A stretch of 64,000 nt of DNA from NCBI RefSeq assembly GCF_009192735.1, contig NZ_VTFU01000001.1:992001-1056000 (forward strand), given 5' to 3'. The notes under the pieces are model-generated. The model did not search any database. It worked only from the letters and a program-made list of their open reading frames with translations, and was not told where the DNA came from. Source of the DNA: Arthrobacter gandavensis (GTDB taxonomy: Bacteria; Actinomycetota; Actinomycetes; Actinomycetales; Micrococcaceae). A program made the position numbers and the translations under genes. Shown here piece by piece: positions 1 to 7,894 of this stretch (position 1 is its first letter; the number at the start of each line of letters is the position of its first letter).

Positions 1-230
1 TTGGCGGCGCGGATGGCGGCGACGGCGTCGTCATCAATCTTTGCGGCGCGGATGACGGGCAGGCCGAGCTCCTCGGCGCGGGCCGCAACGGGCGACGGCG
101 TGAGGGTGCGTTTGCGGCCCAGCGGTGCATCGGGGCGGGTCAGCACGGCAACGACGTCGAAGCCTGCTTCCAACAGGGCGTTCAGGGAGGGAACTGCGAC
201 AGCCGGGGTTCCGGCAAAAAGTACGCGCAT
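1..230 (-). CDS. fmt: Methionyl-tRNA formyltransferase, N-terminal part (cut by window edge)
   Basis: Read on the minus strand from ATG at 230, the protein opens [20 protein letters not shown], the Rossmann-type start of Fmt, followed by a stretch resembling [13 protein letters not shown]. Fmt formylates the methionine on initiator tRNA in the cytoplasm. The gene lies 12 bp downstream of def, which removes the same formyl group after translation starts; def-fmt is a common bacterial pair. Only about 76 residues are inside the window, so the catalytic Asn-His-Asp region cannot be checked. No strong Shine-Dalgarno is seen, which fits coupling to def. Confidence 0.9.
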   Translation of the reverse strand, partial: MRVLFAGTPAVAVPSLNALLEAGFDVVAVLTRPDAPLGRKRTLTPSPVAARAEELGLPVIRAAKIDDDAVAAIRAA

Positions 231-242
231 GGCCACGGGCTG

Positions 243-863
243 CTAGGCCTGTCCGCCGGCGCCCGAGCGTGTGCCCGTGCCGGCTCCGAAGGTGCCGCCG
301 CCGAATGATGCTCCAGCACCAAAAGCTGAGCCGACCGTCTGGGCGCGTTCCGCCGTCGTGCGTCCGGCAATGGCGTCGTAGTCCGCCTGGCGAATGGCGC
401 GAAGCGCCTTCTTGCGGTTCTCGCCCTCGAGCCGGTCGATGTACAGCACTCCGTCCAAGTGGTCGGTTTCGTGCTGGAACGCGCGGGCCAGCATGCCTTC
501 GCCCTCAACGCTGACGGGGTTTCCGAACTTGTCGACACCGGTGACCCTCGTCCAGCGGTACCGCGGCACCGGGTAGCCCAATCCGGGAATCGACAGGCAT
601 CCCTCCATGTGGTCTTCCTGACGGTCCTCACTCAGTTCCAGTACGGGGTTGACCACGTGTCCGGCATGGCCGTCAATCCGGTAGGTGAAAACGCGGAGAC
701 TGACGCCAACCTGCGGTGCGGCAAGTCCGGCACCATCAACGTCCTCCATGGTTTCTTCCATGTCGGCAACGAGCTTGGCCAGTTCAGGCCCGAAGTCCGT
801 GACTTCCTCGGCGCGGGTCCGAAGGACTGGGTCGCCGATTATCCGGATGTTCAGGATTGCCAT
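243..863 (-). CDS. def: Peptide deformylase
   Basis: 206 residues. All three deformylase motifs are visible: GLAAPQVG at 46-53, EGCLS at 87-91 with metal ligand Cys89, and HETDH at 131-135, which supplies two His ligands and the catalytic Glu. The enzyme removes the N-formyl group from nascent proteins at the ribosome using a metal, usually iron. The core resembles short actinobacterial deformylases; about 35 C-terminal residues form a Gly/Ala/Thr-rich tail that is probably disordered and not needed for catalysis. It is followed by fmt 12 bp downstream, so the two are probably co-transcribed. Confidence 0.96.
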   Translation of the reverse strand: MAILNIRIIGDPVLRTRAEEVTDFGPELAKLVADMEETMEDVDGAGLAAPQVGVSLRVFTYRIDGHAGHVVNPVLELSEDRQEDHMEGCLSIPGLGYPVPRYRWTRVTGVDKFGNPVSVEGEGMLARAFQHETDHLDGVLYIDRLEGENRKKALRAIRQADYDAIAGRTTAERAQTVGSAFGAGASFGGGTFGAGTGTRSGAGGQA

Positions 864-1115
864 CTGGGGTTTGTTCCTTACTGTTGCTGCTGACTCTGCT
901 GATGCTTGCTGCCTGCCGGCGGGTACTGCTGACCATCTGGTTCAGCCGGACCTGCCTGCCGGACCGATGTGACAGACGGATCTTTCCGCTTACCAGTCTA
1001 GTTGGACCGCGCGTCATCCAGCGCGCCGCAGGCAGAGTCCGTCCGGGGACATGGCACCAATGCGGATGGGAGCAGGTCAAACACGCGCCAACCGCAGGTC
1101 GTGTCGACCAGGCCG

Positions 1116-1997
1116 TTACGGCACCGAGGGCTGGGAAATCTGCACTGCGTGAGCACCGACGGGAGGCGGCGCGATCGGCAGGAGCGCTCGTCCCGCCGCC
1201 GCGACGTCGTACGAGGTTTGCCACAGTCTGCGGAGTGCGCAGAATTTGAACCAGTGCTGTGGAAGGACCGCCGGGTTGGCGCGCATGGGCCGGACTTCGG
1301 TCTGTCCGACGGCAACTCCGAGCAGCAACGGGTCCTCTCCGTAGGCCCAGGGCTCCCAAATGCCGTTTCCGGCATCGACCAGCGATTCTTTCGCCTTCAT
1401 TCCGGCAACGAGCTGCATGACAACCTTGTCATCCAGGGGCTTGACCTGCCCGTCGCGGTCGGTGTTCTTGGTCTTGTAGTCGATCAGGCAGAGCCTGCCG
1501 TTGATTCGCGCCACCAGATCCAGCGTTCCCGCGTAGCCCAGCTCGTCATTCCACACGGTGATTTCCGGCGCCAGGGGCTCAACCTGGTAGAGGTCCCACC
1601 ACTCGTCAAAGCGGTCCGCAAACTGATGCTCGCCGTGTTCCTGCAGCGCGGCACGTGCTGATTCGACCTCGTGCGGAAGGTTCAGTGCACGGAGTGATAC
1701 CTGCTCACAGTAGAAGTGAACCCGCGTTCCGCGTTCCGCCGCCTTGTCCCGATAGCGCTCGGAGGCGCGCGAAGCTTCCTTGGCCACGGAGCGAAGCGCT
1801 CCAGGGTTGCCCAGGCTTGCTGCCAGCTTGGGGTCCTTGATGACGGCATTTGCTGCCATGTGGCCATGCCAGCCGTCGAGCGAAGTGGCGCCCTGCGCGA
1901 TGACAGTGGTGATGGAGGGTACCGACGGCGGTTCCGAGAGGGAACGGGAGTACATCCGCCCAAATTCTGTTGAATGTGCCAGAGCTGGTTCAGTCAT
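1116..1997 (-). CDS. PD-(D/E)XK nuclease-like protein (RecB/Cas4-type fold)
   Basis: 293 residues. The central part, roughly residues 160-195, reads ...TLDLVARINGRLCLIDYKTK, with the spaced Asp and the D-x-K pair typical of PD-(D/E)XK nucleases of the RecB C-terminal/Cas4/phage exonuclease group. An upstream Glu-rich helix and a Gln after the core (VMQLVAG) fit the same fold. No Cys cluster for a Cas4-type iron-sulfur centre is evident and no helicase domain is fused. No CRISPR or prophage genes lie nearby; def and fmt are the downstream neighbours. Nuclease activity is inferred from the motif only and the biological role is unknown. Confidence 0.6.
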   Translation of the reverse strand: MTEPALAHSTEFGRMYSRSLSEPPSVPSITTVIAQGATSLDGWHGHMAANAVIKDPKLAASLGNPGALRSVAKEASRASERYRDKAAERGTRVHFYCEQVSLRALNLPHEVESARAALQEHGEHQFADRFDEWWDLYQVEPLAPEITVWNDELGYAGTLDLVARINGRLCLIDYKTKNTDRDGQVKPLDDKVVMQLVAGMKAKESLVDAGNGIWEPWAYGEDPLLLGVAVGQTEVRPMRANPAVLPQHWFKFCALRRLWQTSYDVAAAGRALLPIAPPPVGAHAVQISQPSVP

Positions 1998-2202
1998 ATC
2001 TTCAGTTTGTCATCCGGCACCGACCTTTAGGCAAAACGGGTGCTCCGGGCGATTTCGATGTCGAGGAAGTCCCTTCACGGCGTACATCCGGACATGGGGC
2101 GGCAGCGGCGGAGGGCGAGCAACGAGCGGGAGGTGCGTAGTGGTGGGAGGTGCTTTGATATCGGGAGGTGCTCAGTGGCGAACCATGCTCAGGAGCGTTA
2201 AC

Positions 2203-2226
2203 AAAAAAAGGCCCCCGAAGGGACCT
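2203..2226 (-). terminator. Terminator of tRNA-Val(CAC)
   Basis: On the minus strand, a short stem AGGTCCC / GGGGGCCT with a TTC loop is followed by a run of seven T residues (2203-2209 on the plus strand is an A run). It sits about 30 bp after the tRNA-Val 3' end, as expected for an intrinsic terminator. Confidence 0.75.
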
Positions 2227-2255
2227 CTTAGTGAAGCATCTACTTCTGTAACTGG

Positions 2256-2330
2256 TGGTGGGCGATACTGGGTTCGAACCAGTGACCTCTTCGGTGTGAA
2301 CGAAGCGCGCTACCACTGCGCCAATCGCCC
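2256..2330 (-). tRNA. tRNA-Val (anticodon CAC)
   Basis: Minus-strand cloverleaf: acceptor GGGCGAT pairs with ATCGCCC, anticodon stem CTTCG/CGAAG encloses the loop TTCACAC (anticodon CAC, reading GUG), and the T loop is GGTTCGAACCC. The 3' CCA is encoded at 2256-2258. Body and T arm closely match the tRNA-Val(GAC) genes at 3159 and 3388, but this copy points the other way and has its own terminator. Confidence 0.95.
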
Positions 2331-2926
2331 CCTTGCCGCGAGTTGTCTGCACAACCGCAACGTGTAAAGATGCTAGCCCAGATTGGAGCCGACTCCAAAC
2401 CGGCGTGCATTCAGCGGATTTCCGGGCACTCGACATTCACCGGAACCCCTTGGCCGCGTTGGCGCTTGTCAGCCGGGACGACCGGCGTCGTCGTACCCAC
2501 CATGTCGGCGCTCCCGCTGCACCCACTCACGCGTGCCCCCATCCACCAAGCCTCCACCCACTAGGCCGCCGTCGCATTCCTTGATGCATCATTTCGCCAC
2601 CCCTTCGAATACGCCTGGTCCATCTCCACGCATCTTGGGATGAATGCCGAATTGTTGGGCAATAGGCGATCACCGAGTGGGCGGCCAGCCCACTTCGGTC
2701 AGTTCCGCAGCTCCTCGCCAGCGTGCACGCCGTGGCCGTGCGGCGGGATTGGGCCCTCACCTGCGACGATACTTAGGACCATTCGAAAGCCACCCAACCA
2801 CGCCGAAGTTTGGTCCGATTGGACGAACCACGAAACGTCCAGTAGAGTTTTTCTTCGTTGGAAAGCGGGAGTTCGCCGCGAAAAGCGAAAGCGATTCGGG
2901 GATGAAAACACTAACTTTCTCAGCAT
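2331..2926. other. Gene-free stretch between divergent tRNA genes
   Basis: About 600 bp separate the 5' ends of tRNA-Val(CAC) on the minus strand and the Gly-headed tRNA array on the plus strand. The overlapping short ORFs in all frames look random, with no domain, no Shine-Dalgarno and mixed composition. Promoters for both tRNA transcripts must lie here, but no convincing -35/-10 pair could be assigned by eye. No repeats or RNA gene are seen. Confidence 0.6.
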
Positions 2927-3000
2927 GCGGACGTAGCTCAGCTGGCTAGAGCACCACCTTGCCAAGGTGGATGTCGCGGGTTCGAATCCCGTCGTCCGCT
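2927..3000 (+). tRNA. tRNA-Gly (anticodon GCC), copy 1
   Basis: Acceptor GCGGACG pairs with CGTCCGC, discriminator T; anticodon stem CCACC/GGTGG with loop TTGCCAA (GCC); T arm GCGGGTTCGAATCCCGT. CCA is not encoded. First of three identical Gly copies in the array. Confidence 0.97.
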
Positions 3001-3061
3001 CGCAAGTCACTGTAAAACCGGTTGATTCTGACTGGTCGGCCTATGCTTATGCAGTGGTCAC

Positions 3062-3135
3062 GGTGGGGTGGCCGAGAGGCGAGGCAGCGGCCTGCAAAGC
3101 CGTATACGCGGGTTCGAATCCCGTCCCCACCTCCA
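3062..3135 (+). tRNA. tRNA-Cys (anticodon GCA)
   Basis: Acceptor GGTGGGG pairs with CCCCACC, discriminator T, encoded CCA at 3133-3135; anticodon loop CTGCAAA (GCA); T arm GCGGGTTCGAATCCCGT. Actinobacteria commonly place a single tRNA-Cys beside Gly and Val genes, as here. Confidence 0.95.
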
Positions 3136-3158
3136 CGGTGGACTTGCAAGCCCTTTGG

Positions 3159-3230
3159 GCGCGATTGGCGCAGCGGTAGCGCGCTTCCCTGACACGGAAG
3201 AGGTCACTGGTTCGATCCCAGTATCGCGCA
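3159..3230 (+). tRNA. tRNA-Val (anticodon GAC), copy 1
   Basis: Acceptor GCGCGAT pairs with ATCGCGC, discriminator A; anticodon stem CTTCC/GGAAG with loop CTGACAC (GAC); T arm ACTGGTTCGATCCCAGT. CCA is not encoded. Confidence 0.97.
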
Positions 3231-3268
3231 CTACAGTTAGACGCTTTTTGCGTGCAACTGTGTTTTTT

Positions 3269-3342
3269 GCGGACGTAGCTCAGCTGGCTAGAGCACCACC
3301 TTGCCAAGGTGGATGTCGCGGGTTCGAATCCCGTCGTCCGCT
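3269..3342 (+). tRNA. tRNA-Gly (anticodon GCC), copy 2
   Basis: Identical over the whole gene to the copy at 2927. The 38-bp spacer before it is T-rich and unrelated to the spacer before copy 3. Confidence 0.97.
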
Positions 3343-3387
3343 CTCTTGACTGCATCAGAGGTTCCTCTGGAACATTTGATGTGTCAA

Positions 3388-3459
3388 GCGCGATTGGCGC
3401 AGCGGTAGCGCGCTTCCCTGACACGGAAGAGGTCACTGGTTCGATCCCAGTATCGCGCA
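3388..3459 (+). tRNA. tRNA-Val (anticodon GAC), copy 2
   Basis: Identical to the copy at 3159; it repeats the Val-Gly order of the preceding pair. Spacers differ, so only the tRNA bodies are conserved. Confidence 0.97.
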
Positions 3460-3484
3460 CGGACAGTTTCGGCTGTCTTGTTTT

Positions 3485-3558
3485 GCGGACGTAGCTCAGC
3501 TGGCTAGAGCACCACCTTGCCAAGGTGGATGTCGCGGGTTCGAATCCCGTCGTCCGCT
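3485..3558 (+). tRNA. tRNA-Gly (anticodon GCC), copy 3
   Basis: Third identical tRNA-Gly copy; last gene of the array and followed 30 bp later by a long hairpin terminator. Confidence 0.97.
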
Positions 3559-3588
3559 CAGATGATTACCTCCGGAGTCCGGAGCAAT

Positions 3589-3627
3589 ACGCAGAAGGAG
3601 CAGACCAATGGTCTGCTCCTTCTGCGT
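3589..3627 (+). terminator. Terminator of the tRNA array
   Basis: Eighteen-base perfect inverted repeat: ACGCAGAAGGAGCAGACC at 3589-3606 against its complement at 3610-3627, loop AAT, then a short T stretch. One of the strongest hairpins in the window; it marks the end of the Gly-Cys-Val-Gly-Val-Gly transcript. Confidence 0.9.
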
Positions 3628-3715
3628 TTAACGAGTCACCCAGCGTTTGCCGTCTTGAACCACGCTTACCCTGTGGCCCGCAGGCCTGCGGCGCCAGGCA
3701 CTGAGGCATCGGGGA

Positions 3716-3810
3716 GCGGCGGACGACGGCGGGGCGGCGGGGCGGCGGGCGACGGCGGGGTGGTCGACGACGGCAGGGCGGCGACGGTACGGCGGCAAGG
3801 GCGGTGACGA
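3716..3810. repeat. GGC/GAC-rich low-complexity tract
   Basis: A purine-biased run built from irregular GGCGG and GACGG units fills most of the space between the tRNA terminator and the HNH gene. It is not an exact tandem repeat. No gene is seen in the 355 bp from 3559 to 3913 apart from the terminator and this tract; strand-slippage expansion is a likely origin. Confidence 0.6.
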
Positions 3811-3919
3811 TGGCATGCCGTGTCCTCCACAGCCAGCCAGAGATTCGCCCGCATCGCTAGTTGTCCACAAAATCGAACATGCGTTCGAAGAGGCTGGCCG
3901 TTCCTGAAATGCTGTGTGT

Positions 3920-5422
3920 ATGGAAGATGACCAGCACAGCCAGTCGGTTTCATCACATTTTCTAGATCCACAACTTGCCACTACGCCCAACGCCACCCCC
4001 TGCGGTGGGTCGTCCGGCTCTGCCTGCATCGAGGAACTGGTGCGAGTCACTTCAGTTGCGCGCAACATCTTTTTCGAACTTCACACATCGCTGCCCCTGC
4101 TCGATGCCCCGGAACTTGTGGCCTTTGCCTCAACTGCAGAGGAACTCTCCCGGATCGTGGACCACATGCAGCTGGCTGCCGCGGCGGCGTTGGACCGTGC
4201 GCGGATTTGTGCTGAGGTATCTGAGCCATGGGTGACTCCGGAGGGCAAGATCCAGCAGGAATACAAAAATACGGCGGAGTACCTGCGGCATAGGCTGCGG
4301 ATCAGCCGGCGGGAAGCCTGGAAACGGATTCGGCTTGGGTCGGCGCTGGCGCCGGTTGTGAGTTTGACCGGTCAACCGATCCCCCCGGAGCTTGCCGCGC
4401 TCTCCGAACGCTCTTCCCGCGGGGAAGTATCCGGAGACGGAGCTCAAGTGGTGAGCCTTGCCATGAGACAGGTTCAGGGCTGCGGCACTCCGGAAGATCG
4501 GGCGGCTATGGAGTCCGCTCTGACCGATGTTGCCGCCAGCCAGGATCTGGACGCACTAAGTGTCGTGGCAAGCGCCTGGGTGAATCATCTGGACCCGGAC
4601 GGAACAGAGCCAACGGATCAGCAAAAAGCGGAGCTGCAGGGCCTGTTTATCCGCCGTAAGTACCGAGGACTGCATCGCGTGGATATCTTCGCCACGGATG
4701 ATCAGTTCGAAACACTCATGACGGCGCTGGCGCCTGAGGCCAACCCCCGTGGTGGTGCCGCCCAAGTCCCAAACGGATCCTGTGAGGATATGGAAGGCAA
4801 GGAACGTGCAGTCCCGAGTGATCCCCGAACCTATCCGCAGAAGTGCCTGGATGGGTTGGTCACTTCCTGCATGCTCGCCCTGTCCTCCGGCCAGTTGCCG
4901 GCAAGTGGCGGGTCGAAGCCACAGGTTCTGGCCGTCATACCGTACGAACAGCTCAGGGACCGGATCGTAAGAAAAGCGGAGAGCGGCATGCTGGCCTTTG
5001 CCGGCCCTGTTCCTCCTCATCAGATCCGCCGTATCGCATGTGATGCCGACATCATTCCGGTTGTGTTGAATGGGGAAGGCCGCATCCTGGACGTCGGGAA
5101 GGCCGCCCGCTTTTTCCCGCCGCATCTTCGAAAGGCAATCATCGCCAGAGACGGTGGCTGCGCCTTCCCCGGATGCACCTCCCCCGCACCCTGGTGCGAA
5201 GCCCACCACATTGAATATCACTCCCACGGAGGCACCACCAGCACAGACAACGGTGTCTTGCTGTGCGGATTCCACCATCACCTGATCCACCGGGAGAAAT
5301 GGCGCATCAACATCATGCGCGGCACACCGTGGTTTACCCCTCCCACTTATGTTGACCCGTTCCAGGCGCCGCTGCGGAATACCTACTTCCATCCGCTGCG
5401 TCCTTACCGGCGGGTGGGCTGA
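3920..5422 (+). CDS. DUF222 / HNH endonuclease (13E12-repeat family)
   Basis: About 500 residues. The N-terminal two thirds match the helical DUF222 layout of the actinobacterial 13E12 family (SRREAWKRIRLGSAL, then a long Ala/Glu-rich part). The C-terminal part carries an HNH domain: RDGGCAFPGC (Cys pair), CEAHHIEYHSHGG (HH catalytic core), DNGVLLCGFHHHLIH (Asn, Cys and His ligands). ATG at 3920 was chosen; GTG at 3914 is also in frame. Such genes occur in many copies in Arthrobacter and mycobacteria; their function is not settled, with a homing-like or mobile nature often suspected. It sits just after a tRNA array but no attachment-site duplication was seen. Confidence 0.85.
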   Translation: MEDDQHSQSVSSHFLDPQLATTPNATPCGGSSGSACIEELVRVTSVARNIFFELHTSLPLLDAPELVAFASTAEELSRIVDHMQLAAAAALDRARICAEVSEPWVTPEGKIQQEYKNTAEYLRHRLRISRREAWKRIRLGSALAPVVSLTGQPIPPELAALSERSSRGEVSGDGAQVVSLAMRQVQGCGTPEDRAAMESALTDVAASQDLDALSVVASAWVNHLDPDGTEPTDQQKAELQGLFIRRKYRGLHRVDIFATDDQFETLMTALAPEANPRGGAAQVPNGSCEDMEGKERAVPSDPRTYPQKCLDGLVTSCMLALSSGQLPASGGSKPQVLAVIPYEQLRDRIVRKAESGMLAFAGPVPPHQIRRIACDADIIPVVLNGEGRILDVGKAARFFPPHLRKAIIARDGGCAFPGCTSPAPWCEAHHIEYHSHGGTTSTDNGVLLCGFHHHLIHREKWRINIMRGTPWFTPPTYVDPFQAPLRNTYFHPLRPYRRVG

Positions 5423-5480
5423 GTACCCTCATCGCCGGCGGTTCGAGCGCCAGCACGACAGGCGGTTCGAGCAGGTTGGG

Positions 5481-5540
5481 CACCATCCTCACCGGGGCTT
5501 TGAACACCATGAGGACGGGGTTTGAACACCATCCTCACCG
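5481..5540. repeat. Short interleaved direct repeats after the HNH gene
   Basis: CACCATCCTCACCG occurs at 5481-5494 and 5527-5540; GGGG(C)TTTGAACACCAT occurs at 5494-5510 and 5517-5532. The repeats lie in the 309-bp gap between the HNH gene and the small antitoxin-like gene, which otherwise shows no gene. Confidence 0.6.
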
Positions 5541-5731
5541 ACAGATGGATTGAGTACCGTTTTCCACCAGCGGTGCCCATCGCCGCCCCCCGGCGGGTGA
5601 GCTTGATTCTCACCGTCTCGCCCCAAGCATCAGCGATTCCCTTGCTTTCTGTCCTTGGCCCATCTGCTCAGTGGGCTTACCATTGGAATGAACGGGAAAC
5701 GTATGGTTTTCCCTGCGAAAGGAGGTGGTCC

Positions 5732-5989
5732 GTGTCTGTATTTGACGGGCTCAAGGGCAAGGCCGGAGAGCTGAAGGACAAGGCTACCGAACTTGTGGGC
5801 GAAAATGCCGACAAGATCAAGGGCGGCATCGATCACGCAGGAAAGTTCGTCGATGAGAAGACCGGCGGCAAGTACTCCGACAAGATCGATGGCTTCCAGA
5901 GCAAGGCCTCGGAAGCGGTGGACAAGGTCGACCGCAAGCAGGGCCCAGACTCCGGAACCGAATCCGGACCCACTCCTCCGGCCGCATAA
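5732..5989 (+). CDS. MT0933-like antitoxin family small protein
   Basis: 85 residues from GTG at 5732, preceded by a near-perfect Shine-Dalgarno, AAAGGAGGTGG, at 5718-5728. The sequence is Lys/Asp/Glu/Gly-rich with repeated amphipathic elements (FDGLKGKAGELKDKATELVG, DKIKGGIDHAG, DEKTGGKYSDKIDG), the pattern of PF14013 (MT0933-like antitoxin) and CsbD-like stress proteins. The tail is Pro/Ser/Thr-rich. No toxin partner is adjacent, so a toxin-antitoxin role is only a family label here. Many such small proteins are abundant and stress-induced. Confidence 0.75.
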   Translation: MSVFDGLKGKAGELKDKATELVGENADKIKGGIDHAGKFVDEKTGGKYSDKIDGFQSKASEAVDKVDRKQGPDSGTESGPTPPAA

Positions 5990-6007
5990 GCTCCAGAGCA
6001 CGACAGG

Positions 6008-6041
6008 GGTCCCGGTCCCGCCGAGAGGCGGCACCGGGACC
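6008..6041. terminator. Bidirectional terminator hairpin
   Basis: GGTCCCGG (6008-6015) pairs with CCGGGACC (6034-6041), with an inner CCGCC/GGCGG stem and a GAGA loop. It lies between convergent genes (small protein ending 5989, ZapE-like gene ending 6141). The T tract is weak on both sides. Confidence 0.7.
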
Positions 6042-6140
6042 TTCGTCATTTCCGAAGCGGCCTGGCCACCCGGGATGAGCCAGACGCCCGGCGCCAACAC
6101 TGCCAGTGCAGTGATTCAGACCGGTAAACCGGGACCGAGG

Positions 6141-7178
6141 CTAGGCTGCTTCTCCGGTCTGTCCCTCACGGGCCAAAGCGGTAAGACGGGAAACCGCACG
6201 GAAGTATTTCTTCATGTAGCCGCCGTTCATCATTTCCTTAGTGAACAGTTGGTCAAAGGGAACCCCGCTGGCAAGAATCGGAACGTCCTTGTCGTACAGC
6301 CGGTCAGCCAGAACCACAAAGCGCAGCGCCACGGACTGCTCAGTGATCGTGCCGACGTTGTGCCAGGCGACGGCGTCGACACCGTCAATGAGCTGACGGT
6401 ACCGGCTCGGATGAACAGTCGAGAGATGATTGATGAGGGCAGAGAAATCATCTTCGGCAACCACTTTGCCACTGAACTCCGCCGTCACTCGGTCAGCAAG
6501 CTCATCCTCCGCAACAGGATCGGGAGACTGCGGCAAACCACGGTGCCGGTAGTCCTCACCGTCGATGCGCACGACGTCGAACTGGTCAGCCAGGACCTGA
6601 ATCTCCCGCTGGAAGTCGACGGCGGCAAAGCGCCCCTCGCCGAGCGAACCGGGCAGGGTGTTGGACGTGGCTGCAAGTTTGACGCCGGCGTCGGCCAATT
6701 CCCGCATCAGACGGGACATCAGGACTGTGTCTCCCGGATCATCCAGTTCAAATTCATCAATGCACACCAGTTTGTAGGCGCTGAGGGCATCAACGGTTTT
6801 CCGGAAGGACAGGGCGCCCACCAGGTTGGTGTATTCGACAAACGTTCCGAAAGCCTTCGGGCCCTCGACGGCGTGCCACAGGCTGGCCAGCAGGTGGGTC
6901 TTACCGACACCAAATCCGCCGTCCAGATAGAAGCCGGCCTTGGAATCCGGTTTCTTGGCACCAAAAAGCTTGCGCAGCCCGGTGGGCGCGGGAACGTCGA
7001 CTGCAGCAGCGAAGTCCCGCATGGAGCTCACGGCCTGCGACTGCGAAGGCTGCGATGGATCCGGACGGTAGCTGTCGAAGGACACTGAACCGAACCGGGG
7101 CGAAGGAAAGAATCCCTTCAGCAGTTCATCCGTCGAAACCTGGGGAGTCCGCTCCGCAAGGTGCTCCACTTGTGCCAC
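6141..7178 (-). CDS. zapE: ZapE/AFG1-family ATPase
   Basis: 345 residues from GTG at 7178; an in-frame extension upstream to 7451 lacks family similarity and was left out. Walker A is GGFGVGKT at 87-94, Walker B is LVCIDEFELDD, and a sensor-like ATSNTLP follows, all typical of AFG1-like P-loop ATPases. ZapE in enterobacteria binds the Z ring during division under stress; mitochondrial AFG1 acts in inner-membrane protein quality control. The actinobacterial role is inferred. It is convergent with the antitoxin-like gene and divergent from the membrane protein at 7330. Confidence 0.85.
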   Translation of the reverse strand: MAQVEHLAERTPQVSTDELLKGFFPSPRFGSVSFDSYRPDPSQPSQSQAVSSMRDFAAAVDVPAPTGLRKLFGAKKPDSKAGFYLDGGFGVGKTHLLASLWHAVEGPKAFGTFVEYTNLVGALSFRKTVDALSAYKLVCIDEFELDDPGDTVLMSRLMRELADAGVKLAATSNTLPGSLGEGRFAAVDFQREIQVLADQFDVVRIDGEDYRHRGLPQSPDPVAEDELADRVTAEFSGKVVAEDDFSALINHLSTVHPSRYRQLIDGVDAVAWHNVGTITEQSVALRFVVLADRLYDKDVPILASGVPFDQLFTKEMMNGGYMKKYFRAVSRLTALAREGQTGEAA

Positions 7179-7329
7179 TGTGCGCAATCCGTCCGTTTGT
7201 TGCCTGCATCCGGCCCTGGGTTGCCGGTCCTGCTGCTGATCTGGTGCGGCGTTCTGCCGCCTTCGCAACGATACGCCAAAGAGCCCGGGTATTTGGAAAT
7301 GAGAACGCTGGACGGAGGCATTACCCGCG

Positions 7330-7776
7330 GTGAACACTCGGAGCATGGATAAGCGGACAAGGCACGCCGGACCGGGACGGTATTCACCCCAGGAACGGGC
7401 ACTCATCGGAATGGAATTGGGAACGGCGGTTTCCGCCATCGGTGGCGGCATTCTCTTGGCGCTGCGCCCTGACGGTTCCTTTCTCCACGCGGATCCGGCA
7501 GTGCTTAGCCGTACACCGTTTTCCTCATGGCGGATCCCAGGCCTGCTTCTTGCCGCAGGATGCGGCGGAGGCTACGCCATCGCAGGATTGCTTCACCTGC
7601 GGCGGAGCAGGGCGGCACGCTGGATTTCCATGGCGGCAGGCACGGATCTGGTTGCTTTGGAGGCCTGGGAAATCACGTTCATCGAGTACCAGCCGCTGGA
7701 AGTTGTCTTCGCCGGAATCGGGGTCACTGTCGTGGTGCTGGCATTACGGCTGCCGCTTCCGAGCCACGCCACCTGA
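7330..7776 (+). CDS. Small integral membrane protein, unknown function
   Basis: 148 residues from GTG at 7330 (GGAGG at 7314-7318); ATG at 7345 is an alternative. About four hydrophobic segments are visible (IGMELGTAVSAIGGGILLAL; IPGLLLAAGCGGGYAIAGLL; a middle one around ISMAAGTDLVALEAW; and VVFAGIGVTVVVLALRLPL). An acidic/aromatic loop, WEITFIEYQP, lies between the last two. No recognised domain. Divergent from the ZapE-like gene with 151 bp between them. Confidence 0.65.
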   Translation: MNTRSMDKRTRHAGPGRYSPQERALIGMELGTAVSAIGGGILLALRPDGSFLHADPAVLSRTPFSSWRIPGLLLAAGCGGGYAIAGLLHLRRSRAARWISMAAGTDLVALEAWEITFIEYQPLEVVFAGIGVTVVVLALRLPLPSHAT

Positions 7777-7894
7777 AGCGCCCCGTGCCAGTGGGAAGCC
7801 ACTCACCGAACCGTCAGTGGAAGTTTTCACCGCCCGGCGTCGTTAGGCTTGTAGGAAGCCCTGAATATCCAAGCCAAGGAAAGAAGTTTTGCGA

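Noticed and set aside
1116-1997. Cas4 nuclease of a CRISPR system
   Set aside because: No Cys cluster, no other cas gene and no array; only the general PD-(D/E)XK motif is present.
2927-3558. Regularly repeated sequences resembling a CRISPR array
   Set aside because: The repeats fold as complete tRNA cloverleaves with Gly, Cys and Val anticodons; the spacing comes from tRNA genes.
5732-5989. Toxin-antitoxin module
   Set aside because: No toxin gene overlaps or follows; the next gene is convergent. Only the family name suggests an antitoxin.
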